A stretch of 33,559 nucleotides of DNA, from positions 1 to 33,559 of the forward strand of contig NZ_AQPH01000038.1 in assembly GCF_000442515.1 (NCBI RefSeq), given 5' to 3'. This stretch comes from Magnetospirillum fulvum MGU-K5 (GTDB lineage Bacteria > Pseudomonadota > Alphaproteobacteria > Rhodospirillales > Magnetospirillaceae). A model generated the notes under the pieces. The model worked only from the letters and a program-made list of their open reading frames with translations, searched no databases and was not told the origin of the DNA. Positions 1 to 8,515 of the stretch are shown piece after piece (position 1 is the first letter of the stretch; every line of letters begins with the position of its first letter). The position numbers and the translations under genes are program-made.

Positions 1-95
1 CCCGAACCCTCCAGCGTATTCATTCATAAAAATAGAAAAAGCGGGTCCGGGCGGCAGCCCGGCCGCGCAGCGGTATTTTCCGCCGCCGATTAGCC
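1..95. other. Left-edge stretch, no gene recognised
   Basis: No reading frame with a convincing start or ribosome site is seen here. It lies beyond the htpG terminator and may be the intergenic end of a gene outside the window. Confidence 0.4.
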
Positions 96-132
96 CAAAA
101 AAGACGGGGCGGAGTTTCCTCCGCCCCTTTTT
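96..132. terminator. Bidirectional intrinsic terminator after htpG
   Basis: A perfect 9-bp stem (106-114 pairing with 119-127, GGGGCGGAG/CTCCGCCCC) closes a 4-base loop. It is flanked by a T-run on the + strand (128-132) and an A-run on the + strand (97-102), so it has a U-tract for transcripts from either side. It begins just after the htpG stop codon and is a textbook Rho-independent terminator for htpG. Confidence 0.9.
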
Positions 133-133
133 G

Positions 134-2008
134 TCAGGCACCCAGGCCCTTTTCCATCACCGCGACGAGACGGCGGGCAAAGGCGGCGGGATCGGCCGGG
201 GGCTCGCCCTCGACGATGCGGGCCTGATCGAACAGCAGAGCGGCGATATCCTCAACCAACGGCCCGGTGCCGCCGGTCTTGACCCGGTGGGCCAGCCCCT
301 TGATGAGAGCGTGGCGCGGGTTCAGTTCGAGGATACGGGGCCGCTCGGCATCGACCTGTCGATGGGCACGCAGCAGCTTTTCCAGATGCATGCTCATCTC
401 GCCCTCGGCGGCGACGAGGCAGACGGCGGATTCGGTCAGGCGTTCCGAGGCCCGGACGTCCTTGACCTTATCGCCCAGCGCCAGCTTGACCGCTTCGATC
501 AGGGTGGCGATTTCGTCGCTGGGGGCTTCGTCTTCCTTGGGGGTCTCGGCGTTTTCGTCGGCCTTGACCTTCGAGAGATCGCCCCCGGCGGCAGCGACCG
601 AGCGGAATTGCTTGTCCTTATAATCGCCGACCGAGGAGACCCAGAATTCGTCGATCGGATCGGTCAGCAGCAGCACCTCGACACCCTTGGCGGCAAAGCC
701 TTCGAGCTGCGGGCTTTTCTTGAGGGCGGCAAGGTCGTCGCCAGCGATGGTGTAGATCGCTTCCTGCCCTTCTTTCATCCGGCCGAGATACTCGGCCAGC
801 GACACCCAGCCGTCCGAGGCGGTGGTGCGGAAGCGGCAGAGGTCGAGGATATCCTCGCGACGTTCGAAATCCTCGTACAGACCTTCCTTCAGCACCGCGC
901 CGAAGGTGTCCCAGAAGGTGAGGTAATCGCCGTCTTCGGCCTCGGCCTTGCGCTTCAGTTCGCCCAGGATGCGCTTGACCAGTCCGGTGCGGATCTTGGC
1001 CAGGATCGGGTTGTGCTGGAGCATCTCGCGGCTGACGTTCAGCGGCAAGTCCTGGCTGTCGACGATGCCGCGGACAAAGCGCAGATAGGGCGGCAGCAGC
1101 TCTTCGCAATCGTCGGTGATGAACACCCGGCGGACATAGAGCTTCACATGCTGCTTGCGCTCGGGATTGAAGATGTCGAACGGCTTGGTCGAGGGCAGGA
1201 ACAGCAGCCCGGTATATTCGATCGCGCCTTCCGCCTTGTAATGCAGCGTCGCCCACGGATCGTCGAAGGCATGGGCGACGTGGTGATAGAATTCCTTGTA
1301 CTGCTCGGGCGTGATCTCGGATTTCGACCGGGTCCACAGCGCGCTGGCCGAATTGATCGTTTCCTCGTCCTTATCGCCATCCTTCAGCAGGACCGGGATC
1401 GCGATATGGTCGGAATAGCGCTTGACCACCGATTTCAGCCGGAACGCTTCGAGGAATTCGCGGGAATCCTCGCGCAGGTGCAAGGTGATCGCGGCACCGC
1501 GCTCGGCTTCGGGCGCGGGGGCGACGGTGAATTCGCCCTTGCCGTCAGAGGTCCACACCCAGCCCTCGGCCTCGCCCGCCTTGCGCGAGACGACGCTGAC
1601 GCGGTCGGCGACCATGAAGGCGGAATAGAAGCCGACGCCGAACTGGCCTATCAGATTGACATCCTTGCGGGCATCGCCGGTCAGGCGGCTCAAGAAGTCC
1701 GAGGTGCCCGATTTCGCGATCGTGCCCAGGTTGGCGATCAGTTCGTCATGATCCATGCCCTGACCGTTATCGGCGATGGTCAGGGTGCCGGCCTCGGCAT
1801 TGGGGATCAGGCGGATACGGAACCCGGTGCCGTCCTCGCCCAGCAACTCGGGCCGGGTCAGCGCGGCATAGCGCAGCCGGTCGCAGGAATCCGAGGCGTT
1901 GGAGATCAATTCGCGTAGGAAGATCTCCTTATTGGAGTAAAGCGAGTGAACGACGATGTCGAGCAGCTTGCCGACTTCCGCCTGGAATTGCCGCTTCTCT
2001 TCGGCCAT
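134..2008 (-). CDS. htpG: Molecular chaperone HtpG (Hsp90 family)
   Basis: A 624-residue cytosolic ATP-dependent chaperone, the usual bacterial Hsp90 length. The N-terminal GHKL ATPase domain is clear: the opening has the ELISNASDSCDRLR helix with the ATP/Mg Asn, then DNGQGMD and the GQFGVGFYSAFMVAD lid/glycine segment. The middle domain carries LPLNVSREMLQ with the catalytic-loop Arg, and a C-terminal dimerisation domain follows. I chose the ATG at 2008, which gives MAEEKRQFQAEV, rather than the longer frame to 2161, because the extra 51 residues are low-complexity and unlike HtpG. A GGAG lies 12 bases upstream of that ATG. A heat-shock-type promoter lies upstream and a strong terminator downstream, so it is probably monocistronic. 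It is divergent from the hpf-like gene. Confidence 0.97.
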   Translation of the reverse strand: MAEEKRQFQAEVGKLLDIVVHSLYSNKEIFLRELISNASDSCDRLRYAALTRPELLGEDGTGFRIRLIPNAEAGTLTIADNGQGMDHDELIANLGTIAKSGTSDFLSRLTGDARKDVNLIGQFGVGFYSAFMVADRVSVVSRKAGEAEGWVWTSDGKGEFTVAPAPEAERGAAITLHLREDSREFLEAFRLKSVVKRYSDHIAIPVLLKDGDKDEETINSASALWTRSKSEITPEQYKEFYHHVAHAFDDPWATLHYKAEGAIEYTGLLFLPSTKPFDIFNPERKQHVKLYVRRVFITDDCEELLPPYLRFVRGIVDSQDLPLNVSREMLQHNPILAKIRTGLVKRILGELKRKAEAEDGDYLTFWDTFGAVLKEGLYEDFERREDILDLCRFRTTASDGWVSLAEYLGRMKEGQEAIYTIAGDDLAALKKSPQLEGFAAKGVEVLLLTDPIDEFWVSSVGDYKDKQFRSVAAAGGDLSKVKADENAETPKEDEAPSDEIATLIEAVKLALGDKVKDVRASERLTESAVCLVAAEGEMSMHLEKLLRAHRQVDAERPRILELNPRHALIKGLAHRVKTGGTGPLVEDIAALLFDQARIVEGEPPADPAAFARRLVAVMEKGLGA

Positions 2009-2050
2009 GGGGGAGCGTCTCCATAAAAGTGATGAAACTCGAGGCGACCT

Positions 2051-2080
2051 GATATGCGGCGAGCGGGCGAAGGTTGCAAG
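2051..2080 (-). promoter_or_regulatory. Candidate RpoH (sigma-32) promoter of htpG
   Basis: On the minus strand, CTTG at 2080-2077 is followed 18 bases later by CGCATAT (2058-2052). This resembles the alphaproteobacterial RpoH pattern CTTG-N17/18-CYTATNT. Transcription would start about 35 bases upstream of the chosen htpG ATG. The match was found by eye. Confidence 0.5.
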
Positions 2081-2220
2081 TGTATCGATTCTCCGAAACA
2101 ATGGTTCATCCCGAAAGGACGTTCCGGCGTTTCCTTTCGAGGGGCTCCCGCTCCCGCTCACGGGCGCCGCGAGCCGAGTGCGGTAGGACGGGTACGTTAT
2201 CGATTATAATGGAGACGTTG

Positions 2221-2601
2221 ATGCAGATTCCCCTCCAGATCACCTTCCACGGTATTGATCATTCGGACGCCGTCGAGACCCGCATCCGCGAGAAGATAAC
2301 CAAGCTTCAGGTCATTTGTGATCGCATCACTTCCTGTCGGGTGGTGATCGAGGTCCACCATCGCAATACCTCGAACCTCCATCGCAAGGGCGAGCCCTTC
2401 CATATTCGTGTCAGCCTTGCCGTGCCGGGCGCCGATCTGGTGGTGAAGCGCGACCCCAAGGACGTCCACGAAAACGAAGACATTTTCGTCGCCCTGCGCG
2501 AAGCGTTCGATTCGATTGAACGTCAATTGAAGGATTACGCCGCCCGTCAGCGTGGCGACGTCAAGACGCGCGCCAATTCCGGCGCTGCTGCCGAAGTCTG
2601 A
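2221..2601 (+). CDS. Short HPF/RaiA-family ribosome hibernation factor
   Basis: A 126-residue protein of the ribosome-associated inhibitor family (S30AE/HPF). These proteins bind the 30S decoding region in stationary phase, block tRNA/mRNA binding and promote inactive ribosomes. The N-terminal ITFHGIDHSDAVETRIREKI and the strand pattern through VVIEVHHR, FHIRVSLAVPG and the VALREAFDSIERQLKDY helix fit the family. It has no long C-terminal dimerisation domain, so it is the short form. The ATG at 2221 is preferred to the in-frame ATG at 2209 because GGAG at 2211-2214 sits 6 bases before it. It is divergent from htpG (intergenic 2009-2220). A TATAAT at 2205-2210 could drive a nearly leaderless transcript, but no good -35 accompanies it. 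Confidence 0.88.
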   Translation: MQIPLQITFHGIDHSDAVETRIREKITKLQVICDRITSCRVVIEVHHRNTSNLHRKGEPFHIRVSLAVPGADLVVKRDPKDVHENEDIFVALREAFDSIERQLKDYAARQRGDVKTRANSGAAAEV

Positions 2602-2615
2602 TCGATCCGGCCGAT

Positions 2616-2655
2616 GTCCGCCCCCCTTTCCGCTCAAGCGGGGAGGGGGGTGGAC
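2616..2655. terminator. Stem-loop after the HPF-like gene
   Basis: A 14-bp stem (2621-2634 with 2637-2650, including G-T pairs) extends through GTCC/GGAC on the outside. It lies 15 bases after the stop codon of the hibernation-factor gene. No T-run follows, so it may act as an mRNA 3' stabiliser or a weak terminator. Confidence 0.55.
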
Positions 2656-2781
2656 GTGGGGCCATCCTATCGATCAAGAAAATTGATGTGACCCGGCCGA
2701 GCGGTTGATGCCGCCCGCCGCTTCAGGTAGAACTCAGGCGATTTTGCAGCGCGGCACCCGCCAGCGCGCACCGGAACCGCC

Positions 2782-3639
2782 ATGAATATCGACCTCGCCC
2801 GTACCTTTCTCGAAATCGTCGACACCGGCAACTTTAACAAGGCCGCCGAACGTCTTTCGGTGACCCAATCGACCGTCAGTATGCGGATCAAGGCGCTGGA
2901 GGACGAACTGGGCCGCCCCCTGTTCGTCCGCTCGAAATCGGGAACTCAGCTCACCGCCGCCGGAATGCAGTTCCGCCGCTATGCCACCACGATGGTTCGG
3001 GTGTGGGAGCAGGCGCGCCAGGAACTGGCGCTGCCGCCCGGCTTCCGCACCGTGCTGACGGTGGGGGGCGAGGTGTCGCTGTGGGACCGTCTGCTGGTGC
3101 AGTGGATTCCGTGGATGCGGACCGCGATGCCCGATGTCGCGCTCCGGGTCGAGGTCGGGCTGTCCGACGGTCTGATGCGCAAGCTGATCGAAGGCTTGCT
3201 TGACGTCTGCGTGATGTATTCGCCGACCAGCCGTCCCGGTCTGCATATCGAAAAGCTGGTCGATGAGCGGCTGGTGCTGGTTTCGACCCGACGCCGCACC
3301 GCCCAGGAATGGGACGACGATTACGTTCTGGTCGATTGGGGGCCGGATTTCCGCGCCGCCCACAGCCAGGCCTTTCCCGATCTCAAGACCCCCGCCGTTT
3401 CGGTCGGGCTGGGAGCGATGGGGTTGCAGCACATCCTGGCCCATGGCGGCACCGGCTATTTCCCGATGCGGGTGGCCCGGCCCCATCTGGCCGCCGGCCG
3501 GCTGTTCGAGGTCGGCGGCGTGCCGGAATTCCGCCGCCCGGCCTATCTGGTCTGCGCCGAGGACGAAACCCGCGAAGATTGGTTTTCGACCGCGCTGGAC
3601 GGGCTGCGCTACGTCACCTCGCTCGAACAGGAAGATTAG
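2782..3639 (+). CDS. LysR-family transcriptional regulator
   Basis: A 285-residue DNA-binding regulator. The N-terminal winged helix-turn-helix is typical: LARTFLEIVDTGNFNKAAERL, then the recognition helix in SVTQSTVSMRIKALEDELG, then PLFVRSKSGTQLTAAG. The rest (from about residue 90) is a periplasmic-binding-protein-like effector domain starting at VLTVGGEVSLWDR. The target and effector are unknown. LysR genes often regulate a divergent neighbour, but the upstream gene here is co-directional. Its stop overlaps by a few bases the stop of the convergent kinase gene (3636-3639). The ribosome site is weak (CCGGAA). Confidence 0.92.
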   Translation: MNIDLARTFLEIVDTGNFNKAAERLSVTQSTVSMRIKALEDELGRPLFVRSKSGTQLTAAGMQFRRYATTMVRVWEQARQELALPPGFRTVLTVGGEVSLWDRLLVQWIPWMRTAMPDVALRVEVGLSDGLMRKLIEGLLDVCVMYSPTSRPGLHIEKLVDERLVLVSTRRRTAQEWDDDYVLVDWGPDFRAAHSQAFPDLKTPAVSVGLGAMGLQHILAHGGTGYFPMRVARPHLAAGRLFEVGGVPEFRRPAYLVCAEDETREDWFSTALDGLRYVTSLEQED

Positions 3640-5360
3640 GTCAAAGCCTGCGCCGGGCGGACCCGCTCTGGCGGCAGGTGGATCACGGCACGGGTGCCTT
3701 GTCCCGGTGCGCTGTGCAGGGTCAGCACGCCACCATGCAACTCGACGATGCCGATCGAGAGGGGCAGGCCCAGGCCGGTGCCCTCGGCCGGACGGTTGGC
3801 CCGCGACGCGGGGGCCTGTTCGGCCCGGCCATAGGGAGCCAGGGCGAGGCGCATATCTTCGGGGCTGATGCCCGCCCCGTCATCGGCGATGGTCAGCAGG
3901 CAGGCTCCGGTCTGGTCCGTTTCCGCGCTGATCTGCACCTGACCGCCCTGTCGACCATATTTGACCGCATTGACCGAGAGGTTGAGCAGGGCCTGAAGCA
4001 GGCGGCGGCGATCGGCCGAAAGCCTGAGATCGGGCGGATTAATCCGGGTCGTGACGGTCATGTCGCGCTGAGCGGCTGCCTGGGCGATCAGCCGGGTGGT
4101 TTCGCTGACGATCTCGCTGACGTCAAAACAGCTTTCGTCGAGCCGCAGGGTCCCCGCGTCAATCGCGGCATTGTCGAGCAGGTCGTTGACCAGGGCCAGC
4201 AGGTGCTGGCCCGAGCGGTGGATGTCGCTCAGATATTCGGCCTGGGCGGGCGGGATCGGGCCGCGGATTCCCATTTGCAGCGCCTCGGAAAAGCCGAGGA
4301 TCGCGTTCAGCGGCGAACGCAGTTCATGCGACACCCCGGCCAGGAACTGTTCGCGCCGGTCCAGCAATTGTTGCAGGGCGCGGGTGCGGTCCTGGACCCG
4401 GTTCTCCAGGGTGAGGGCCTCGGCCTGGAGCGAGGCAAGATGGCGCAGGATCAAGGTTGCGGCGATGGCGATCGCCAGCGAGATCAGGGTCGTTCCGGTC
4501 AGGACCAGCCAGACCCGCCGCCACCACGGCTCCAGCACCGCCGCGCGGGTGAGTGAGACCGAGACGCCGATGTTGAAGGGCCTGATCCGCTTGTACGACC
4601 CCAGGCGTTCGACCCCGTCGAAGGGAGACATGCCGTCGAACTGCCCTTCATCCACTCCCTGGGTGTTGGCGTTGCGGAACAGGGGCGCCTCGGACAGATT
4701 TCGAATCCGCTCACTGTCGGGCGGGGAGGGCGAGCGGATCAGCACGGTGCCGTCGTCGCGCAGCAGGGTGATCGCGCCGCCGACATCGTGGCGGATGGTG
4801 TCGTAATGGCGTTCCAGCGCGGCGATGTCGATTCCGGCCATCAGAAGTGCGACGGGACTTTTGGGATCGGCGATTCGCCTCGTCAGCGGCAGGACCCAAC
4901 GCCCGGACAATCGGCTTTTGACCGGGGGGGCGACGACGAGGCGACCGACCTGCGCCTCGGTCACGAAGGCGCGATCACCGACAAAGGCCGACACCTTCTG
5001 TTGCGGGCTGGGGGCGATGGTGGTCAACATCCCTTGATGATCGACCGTCGCCAAGCCCAGCAAGGCGGTGTCCTGGCTGAGCAGAGCGGTCAGACGGGCG
5101 ATCAGGGTAGGGTCGCCCGGACTGGCCTGGGGTCTGGAGGAGATCGGTTCGATCGAGGCGAGGAACAGATCGCTGAGGGAGAGCAGACGGTGGGCGTGTT
5201 CGGCGGCGCTGAGGCTCATCCGGCCCAGTTCGGCGTGGGCCTCCCGCACCGTTGCGGCGCGGTCATTCCATAACCAGAGCGCGCCGCCGAGCCAGACCAG
5301 CGTGACCGTAATCAGGGCGGTGGCGACGACCACATAGCGGGACGACCGATAGACGGGCAC
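3636..5360 (-). CDS. Membrane sensor histidine kinase
   Basis: A sensor kinase of about 574 residues. A first membrane helix (about residues 12-30) is followed by a periplasmic PDC/dCache-like sensor of about 240 residues, a second membrane helix (about 282-305) and a coiled linker. The HisKA domain contains FLAGVSHELRSPLNAILGF (phospho-His near residue 345). The HATPase_c domain has NLSVNAVKYG (N box), ADDGAGI (G1) and GTGLGLPLSIGIVELHGG (G2). It has no receiver domain and no partner regulator next to it, so it is an orphan kinase here. The start is uncertain: I chose GTG at 5360, which has GAGG 9 bases upstream; a TTG at 5375 adds five residues. It converges on lysR with overlapping stop codons. 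Confidence 0.88.
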   Translation of the reverse strand: MPVYRSSRYVVVATALITVTLVWLGGALWLWNDRAATVREAHAELGRMSLSAAEHAHRLLSLSDLFLASIEPISSRPQASPGDPTLIARLTALLSQDTALLGLATVDHQGMLTTIAPSPQQKVSAFVGDRAFVTEAQVGRLVVAPPVKSRLSGRWVLPLTRRIADPKSPVALLMAGIDIAALERHYDTIRHDVGGAITLLRDDGTVLIRSPSPPDSERIRNLSEAPLFRNANTQGVDEGQFDGMSPFDGVERLGSYKRIRPFNIGVSVSLTRAAVLEPWWRRVWLVLTGTTLISLAIAIAATLILRHLASLQAEALTLENRVQDRTRALQQLLDRREQFLAGVSHELRSPLNAILGFSEALQMGIRGPIPPAQAEYLSDIHRSGQHLLALVNDLLDNAAIDAGTLRLDESCFDVSEIVSETTRLIAQAAAQRDMTVTTRINPPDLRLSADRRRLLQALLNLSVNAVKYGRQGGQVQISAETDQTGACLLTIADDGAGISPEDMRLALAPYGRAEQAPASRANRPAEGTGLGLPLSIGIVELHGGVLTLHSAPGQGTRAVIHLPPERVRPAQALT

Positions 5361-5460
5361 GGATACGCGCCTCAATCAGATGAAGACAAGGGGCAGGGTA
5401 TCACCCCGGCGTCAGCCACGACAACGGGCTTGGTGGCTGGTCTTAGGTATTCGGGCAGCA

Positions 5461-5487
5461 AAAAGGGCGCTAACGCAGCGCCCTTCT
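5461..5487 (-). terminator. Intrinsic terminator of rpmG
   Basis: On the minus strand an 8-bp stem AAGGGCGC/GCGCCCTT with a 7-base loop runs into TTTT. It lies 25-50 bases after the rpmG stop codon and isolates rpmG from the kinase gene downstream. Confidence 0.85.
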
Positions 5488-5510
5488 ATACGCGTCCTAT
5501 TCAAAGGCCA

Positions 5511-5678
5511 CTACTTAATCTTGGCTTCCTTGAACTGGACATGCTTGCGCACGACCGGGTCGTACTTGCGGAATTCAAGCTTTTCGGTCGTCTTACGCGG
5601 GTTCTTCTTCGCCACATAGAAGAAGCCCGTCCCGGCGGTGCTCAACAGCTTGATGAGGATGGTGGCAGGCTTAGCCAT
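5511..5678 (-). CDS. rpmG: 50S ribosomal protein L33
   Basis: A 55-residue protein beginning [20 protein letters not shown] with [22 protein letters not shown] toward the end, the classic alphaproteobacterial L33 of normal length. It lacks the CxxC zinc pairs of the other L33 form, so it is the zinc-independent type. It belongs to the large ribosomal subunit near the E site. A longer in-frame start (5726) is rejected because it would overlap the promoter. It is monocistronic, between its own promoter and terminator. Confidence 0.96.
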   Translation of the reverse strand: MAKPATILIKLLSTAGTGFFYVAKKNPRKTTEKLEFRKYDPVVRKHVQFKEAKIK

Positions 5679-5724
5679 GGCGATAATCCCGAACGAAGTT
5701 ACCGATTTGGACGTCAGGGGGCGC

Positions 5725-5752
5725 ACAATACTGATGATCGGCGGGGAGTCAA
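5725..5752 (-). promoter_or_regulatory. Sigma-70-type promoter of rpmG
   Basis: On the minus strand TTGACT (5752-5747), a 16-base spacer and TATTGT (5730-5725) match the vegetative consensus well. They lie about 47 bases before the rpmG start. Confidence 0.65.
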
Positions 5753-5756
5753 GGAT

Positions 5757-5775
5757 AAACCGCCTTGGGCGGCTC
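5757..5775 (-). terminator. Possible weak terminator after the 5.9-kb chemoreceptor gene
   Basis: On the minus strand GCCGCC-CAA-GGCGGT is followed by TTAT. The stem is short, and the 80-100 bases between it and the MCP stop are rich in repeated CCGG blocks that could also fold. Confidence 0.35.
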
Positions 5776-5857
5776 GATCGCCCCCGTGCGACCGGCTCCG
5801 GTCGGGCCGGTCCGGTGCCGCAATCGGTCGGCCCCGGCCCCGGACCCGTTGATGAGA

Positions 5858-7924
5858 TTAGCCCTTTTTGACCTCGCTGACGAAATGGCCGACATTGTTG
5901 CGCAGGCGGTCGCTTTCGCCGCTGAGACGGTCGGCCAGGGTCGATAATTGACCGGCGGCCTGGACGGTGGCCCGCTCGGCCTCCAGCACCCGGGCGATCG
6001 ATTGCGAGACTTCCGAGGTGCCCTGGGCGGCCTGTTGGACGTTGCGGGCGATTTCCTGGGTCGCCGCACCTTGCTGCTCGACCGCCGAAGCGATGCCGAT
6101 GGTGTATTGGTTGACGGTGGTGATGGTGCTGCTGATGCCGACGATGGCGTTGACCGCCCGGTCGGTTTCCGCCTGGATCGCGGCGACCTGGGCCTGGATG
6201 TCATCGGTGGCGCGCGCGGTCTGGTTGGCCAGCGTCTTGACCTCGCCCGCGACGACGGCAAAGCCCTTGCCCGCATCACCGGCCCGCGCCGCCTCGATGG
6301 TGGCATTGAGGGCGAGAAGGTTGGTCTGGGCGGCGATGTCGGTGATCAGGCTGACGACATCGCCGATCCGCCGCGCCGCCTCGGCCAGACCACGGACGGT
6401 GGCGCTGGTGTTTTCGGCCTCGTGCACCGCGCCGTTCATTGCCGCGGCGGTTTCGGTGACGCGGCGCGAGATTTCCTGGATGCTGTTGGACAATTCCTCG
6501 GCGGCAGCGGCGACGGTCTGGACGTTGGCGCTGGCATTGTCGGCGGCGGCGGCAACGACGCTGGATTGCTCGGTGGTGGTGGCCGAGGTCGACGATAATG
6601 TTTCGGTCGCCGAGCGCAGGCCGTCGATCGCGGTCGAGACACCGCCGACGACGGTGTCGATCGATTCGACGAATCCATTGGTGACGGTTTCGACCCGGAC
6701 CCGGCGTTCGTCGCGGGCCTGGGCGGCGGCGGTTTCGGCTTTGGCCCGATCGTCGGCCACCAGCGCCTTGTCGCGCAGAACCTCGATCGCTTTTGCCATT
6801 TTGCCGGTTTCGTCGTTGCGGTCGACATAGGGAACCGCGAACTGGCGCGATCCAGCGGCGAAATCACCGACGATTTCGGTCAGGCGGCCAAGGGGGATAA
6901 CGACGCGGCGGTTGATCCCGACGATGGCGACCAGCGTGGTTGCCGTTGCCGCGATCAGCAGCAAGCCGACGAGGATAAGATTTTGCACGGCATGATGGCG
7001 ATTTTCATCGGCGATGCGCGAGGCTTCGCTGATCGCGGCGTCACGCATCAGCATAATCGATTGCAGCATGGGGGCGCTCAGTCGCCGCCATTCCGCCTGA
7101 TCCAGGTCATAGGCCCCGTCGCTCATCCCGGCCTTGGCGACACGCTCGCGCAGCGGCTTGAATGGGGTGAAGAATCCGGCTTCGACCTTCGCCAGACCAT
7201 CGCGCAGGATCACCGGGCTGTCGGGGGCGCCAGCCTGCTCGCTGAGATGGTCCCATAATTGACGGATGCGGCCCAGGGTCATGTCGATATCGCGGGTGGT
7301 CTCGGCCGAGAACGGCTTGCCCGAGGTGATGGCGAGGATATGCATCGTCGACAGGCGCCCGGCCTGATCGCGCAGGGTCCAGGTGGTCGTCGCCAGCGCG
7401 GCCGGATAGGCGACTTCGGCGTCCAGGCTGCTCAACCGCCGTCCCAATCGGGCATTGACCGTCCCGACCGTGTTCAGCATCGCGTACATTCCCGCATTGA
7501 AATCCTTGCGGAATGCGTCGAGCTTTTCGCGGTTGCCTCCCATTTCAGCATCGGCCTTGGTCCGCCACGCCGTTAACTCGGTGCGGATCTTCAGCAGCTT
7601 GGCGATGGCGTCCTGATATTCCTCGGCCGAAGATTGCGATGGCATTGCCGCGATGCGATCGAACGCCGCATCGACCTTGGCGCGGGTGTCGGTCAGGACC
7701 TTGCGCGCGGCGGCATCGCCATCAAGCGCGACGCTGGTGGCGCCGCGTTCCGGGGCGATGACTTCCGAAACCTGGGTTCCCGCGTTGAGCAGGGTGACCA
7801 GATCGCCAGCCTCCCCCGCGGCACGAAGGTTCTGCCAGTTTTCCGTGAAGAGAATGATCGCCAGGATGGCAAGAAAGGTGCCGACGGCGGCAAGACAGGC
7901 GGAAACAAACCCTTTGATCGACAT
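5858..7924 (-). CDS. Methyl-accepting chemotaxis protein, large periplasmic sensor
   Basis: A 688-residue chemoreceptor. A short cytoplasmic tip and membrane helix (about 7-27) precede a long, all-helical periplasmic domain (about 28-310). Its early APERGAT segment recalls the ERG motif of NIT-type (nitrate/nitrite) sensor domains, though the ligand is unproven. A second membrane helix (about 313-335) leads to HAMP and the MCP signalling domain, whose hairpin tip reads [20 protein letters not shown]. There is no C-terminal NWETF-like CheR/CheB tether. The ATG at 7924 has GGGGA just upstream. No che genes are adjacent. A sigma-28-like element (7953-7980) may drive it. Confidence 0.92.
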   Translation of the reverse strand: MSIKGFVSACLAAVGTFLAILAIILFTENWQNLRAAGEAGDLVTLLNAGTQVSEVIAPERGATSVALDGDAAARKVLTDTRAKVDAAFDRIAAMPSQSSAEEYQDAIAKLLKIRTELTAWRTKADAEMGGNREKLDAFRKDFNAGMYAMLNTVGTVNARLGRRLSSLDAEVAYPAALATTTWTLRDQAGRLSTMHILAITSGKPFSAETTRDIDMTLGRIRQLWDHLSEQAGAPDSPVILRDGLAKVEAGFFTPFKPLRERVAKAGMSDGAYDLDQAEWRRLSAPMLQSIMLMRDAAISEASRIADENRHHAVQNLILVGLLLIAATATTLVAIVGINRRVVIPLGRLTEIVGDFAAGSRQFAVPYVDRNDETGKMAKAIEVLRDKALVADDRAKAETAAAQARDERRVRVETVTNGFVESIDTVVGGVSTAIDGLRSATETLSSTSATTTEQSSVVAAAADNASANVQTVAAAAEELSNSIQEISRRVTETAAAMNGAVHEAENTSATVRGLAEAARRIGDVVSLITDIAAQTNLLALNATIEAARAGDAGKGFAVVAGEVKTLANQTARATDDIQAQVAAIQAETDRAVNAIVGISSTITTVNQYTIGIASAVEQQGAATQEIARNVQQAAQGTSEVSQSIARVLEAERATVQAAGQLSTLADRLSGESDRLRNNVGHFVSEVKKG

Positions 7925-7952
7925 TCCACGTCCCCAATACCGAATGTGACTG

Positions 7953-7980
7953 TCATCGGATGAGCACTCCCCTAGTCTTA
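7953..7980 (-). promoter_or_regulatory. Weak sigma-28-like promoter candidate for the chemoreceptor
   Basis: On the minus strand TAAGACTA (7980-7973), 12 bases, then TCCGATGA (7960-7953) loosely matches TAAA-N-GCCGATAA, the flagellar/chemotaxis sigma factor pattern. The spacing is one base longer than usual. Confidence 0.3.
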
Positions 7981-8179
7981 AAGGGTAGGGTGGTTCCCAT
8001 GCATCTGGGATGGTACTACCCTATGGCCATGCCCGAAATTGCGCATAAAGATAATGCCCTATCGGGTATGCTTAAGGATGAGGGGTGGGGCTCATTCAAA
8101 AGGGGAAGCGCATCCTCCCGGACGGAGCCATGACACTCACGGATAGGGATCGAACCTTATATCCAATGGCCTGATTTGT

Positions 8180-8197
8180 CCATTACTAAGGTAATGG
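8180..8197. repeat. Perfect 7-bp inverted repeat, possible operator
   Basis: CCATTAC-TAAG-GTAATGG in the long intergenic region between the divergent chemoreceptor and secretion operon. Its size and symmetry suit a dimeric regulator, but no regulator is assigned. Confidence 0.4.
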
Positions 8198-8515
8198 TTG
8201 AGGCGGGTGGTGTCTCGCCCCGGATAGAATCGGCGCCGCGATCCCCGCCTGTCCCGATTGTCGATGGGCCGTGGGGCGAGCCGGGTCGTCGATTTCTGTC
8301 GATATGTGCTGTTTCACTTTTCCCCCGCAGCGGAGGCCGCTATAAAACGAGAGCGTTATGACGGTGGTTCATTATAACGTTTCTTTGCATAGTTGATGAC
8401 AATGGGCAGAGCCGGGACGGCTTGGGTTTGATTGTTCTCGTTTTTGAATTGCCGATTAAGTGTCTTGTTTTTAGTCAAAACCACTTTTAGATGTTTATTT
8501 GAAGCGGGGGAAGCG

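Larger units (their letters stand above)
7925..8515. other. 591-bp gene-free regulatory region between MCP and SLAM-like gene
   Basis: No convincing gene lies here. The region contains a long imperfect dyad at 7982-8022 (AGGGTAG/CTACCCT arms around TCCCA/TGGGA), a perfect 7-bp inverted repeat CCATTAC-TAAG-GTAATGG at 8180-8197, a small AGCGG-AGG-CCGCT hairpin near 8330-8342, and a markedly A+T-rich tail (about 8345-8500). The tail is presumably the promoter and leader of the secretion operon. TTGTTT-N17-TAGATG (from about 8465) is a poor -35/-10 candidate. Confidence 0.5.

Noticed and set aside
131-1918. Long open frame antisense to htpG
   Set aside because: It is the mirror of the strongly conserved HtpG frame in high-G+C DNA. 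No ribosome site and no recognisable protein.
3309-4556. Open frame antisense to the histidine kinase
   Set aside because: Mirror of the kinase frame; low complexity and no start signal.
8029-8133. 34-codon ORF in the spacer before the secretion operon
   Set aside because: No ribosome site and no recognisable sequence; chance ORF is likely.
8141-8164. tRNA T-arm-like sequence (GGTTCGATC on the minus strand)
   Set aside because: The acceptor and anticodon arms do not pair around it; no tRNA can be built.
8370-8440. Possible c-di-GMP (GEMM-like) riboswitch before the SLAM-like gene
   Set aside because: Only a few short motifs resemble it; the conserved core and tetraloop receptor are absent.
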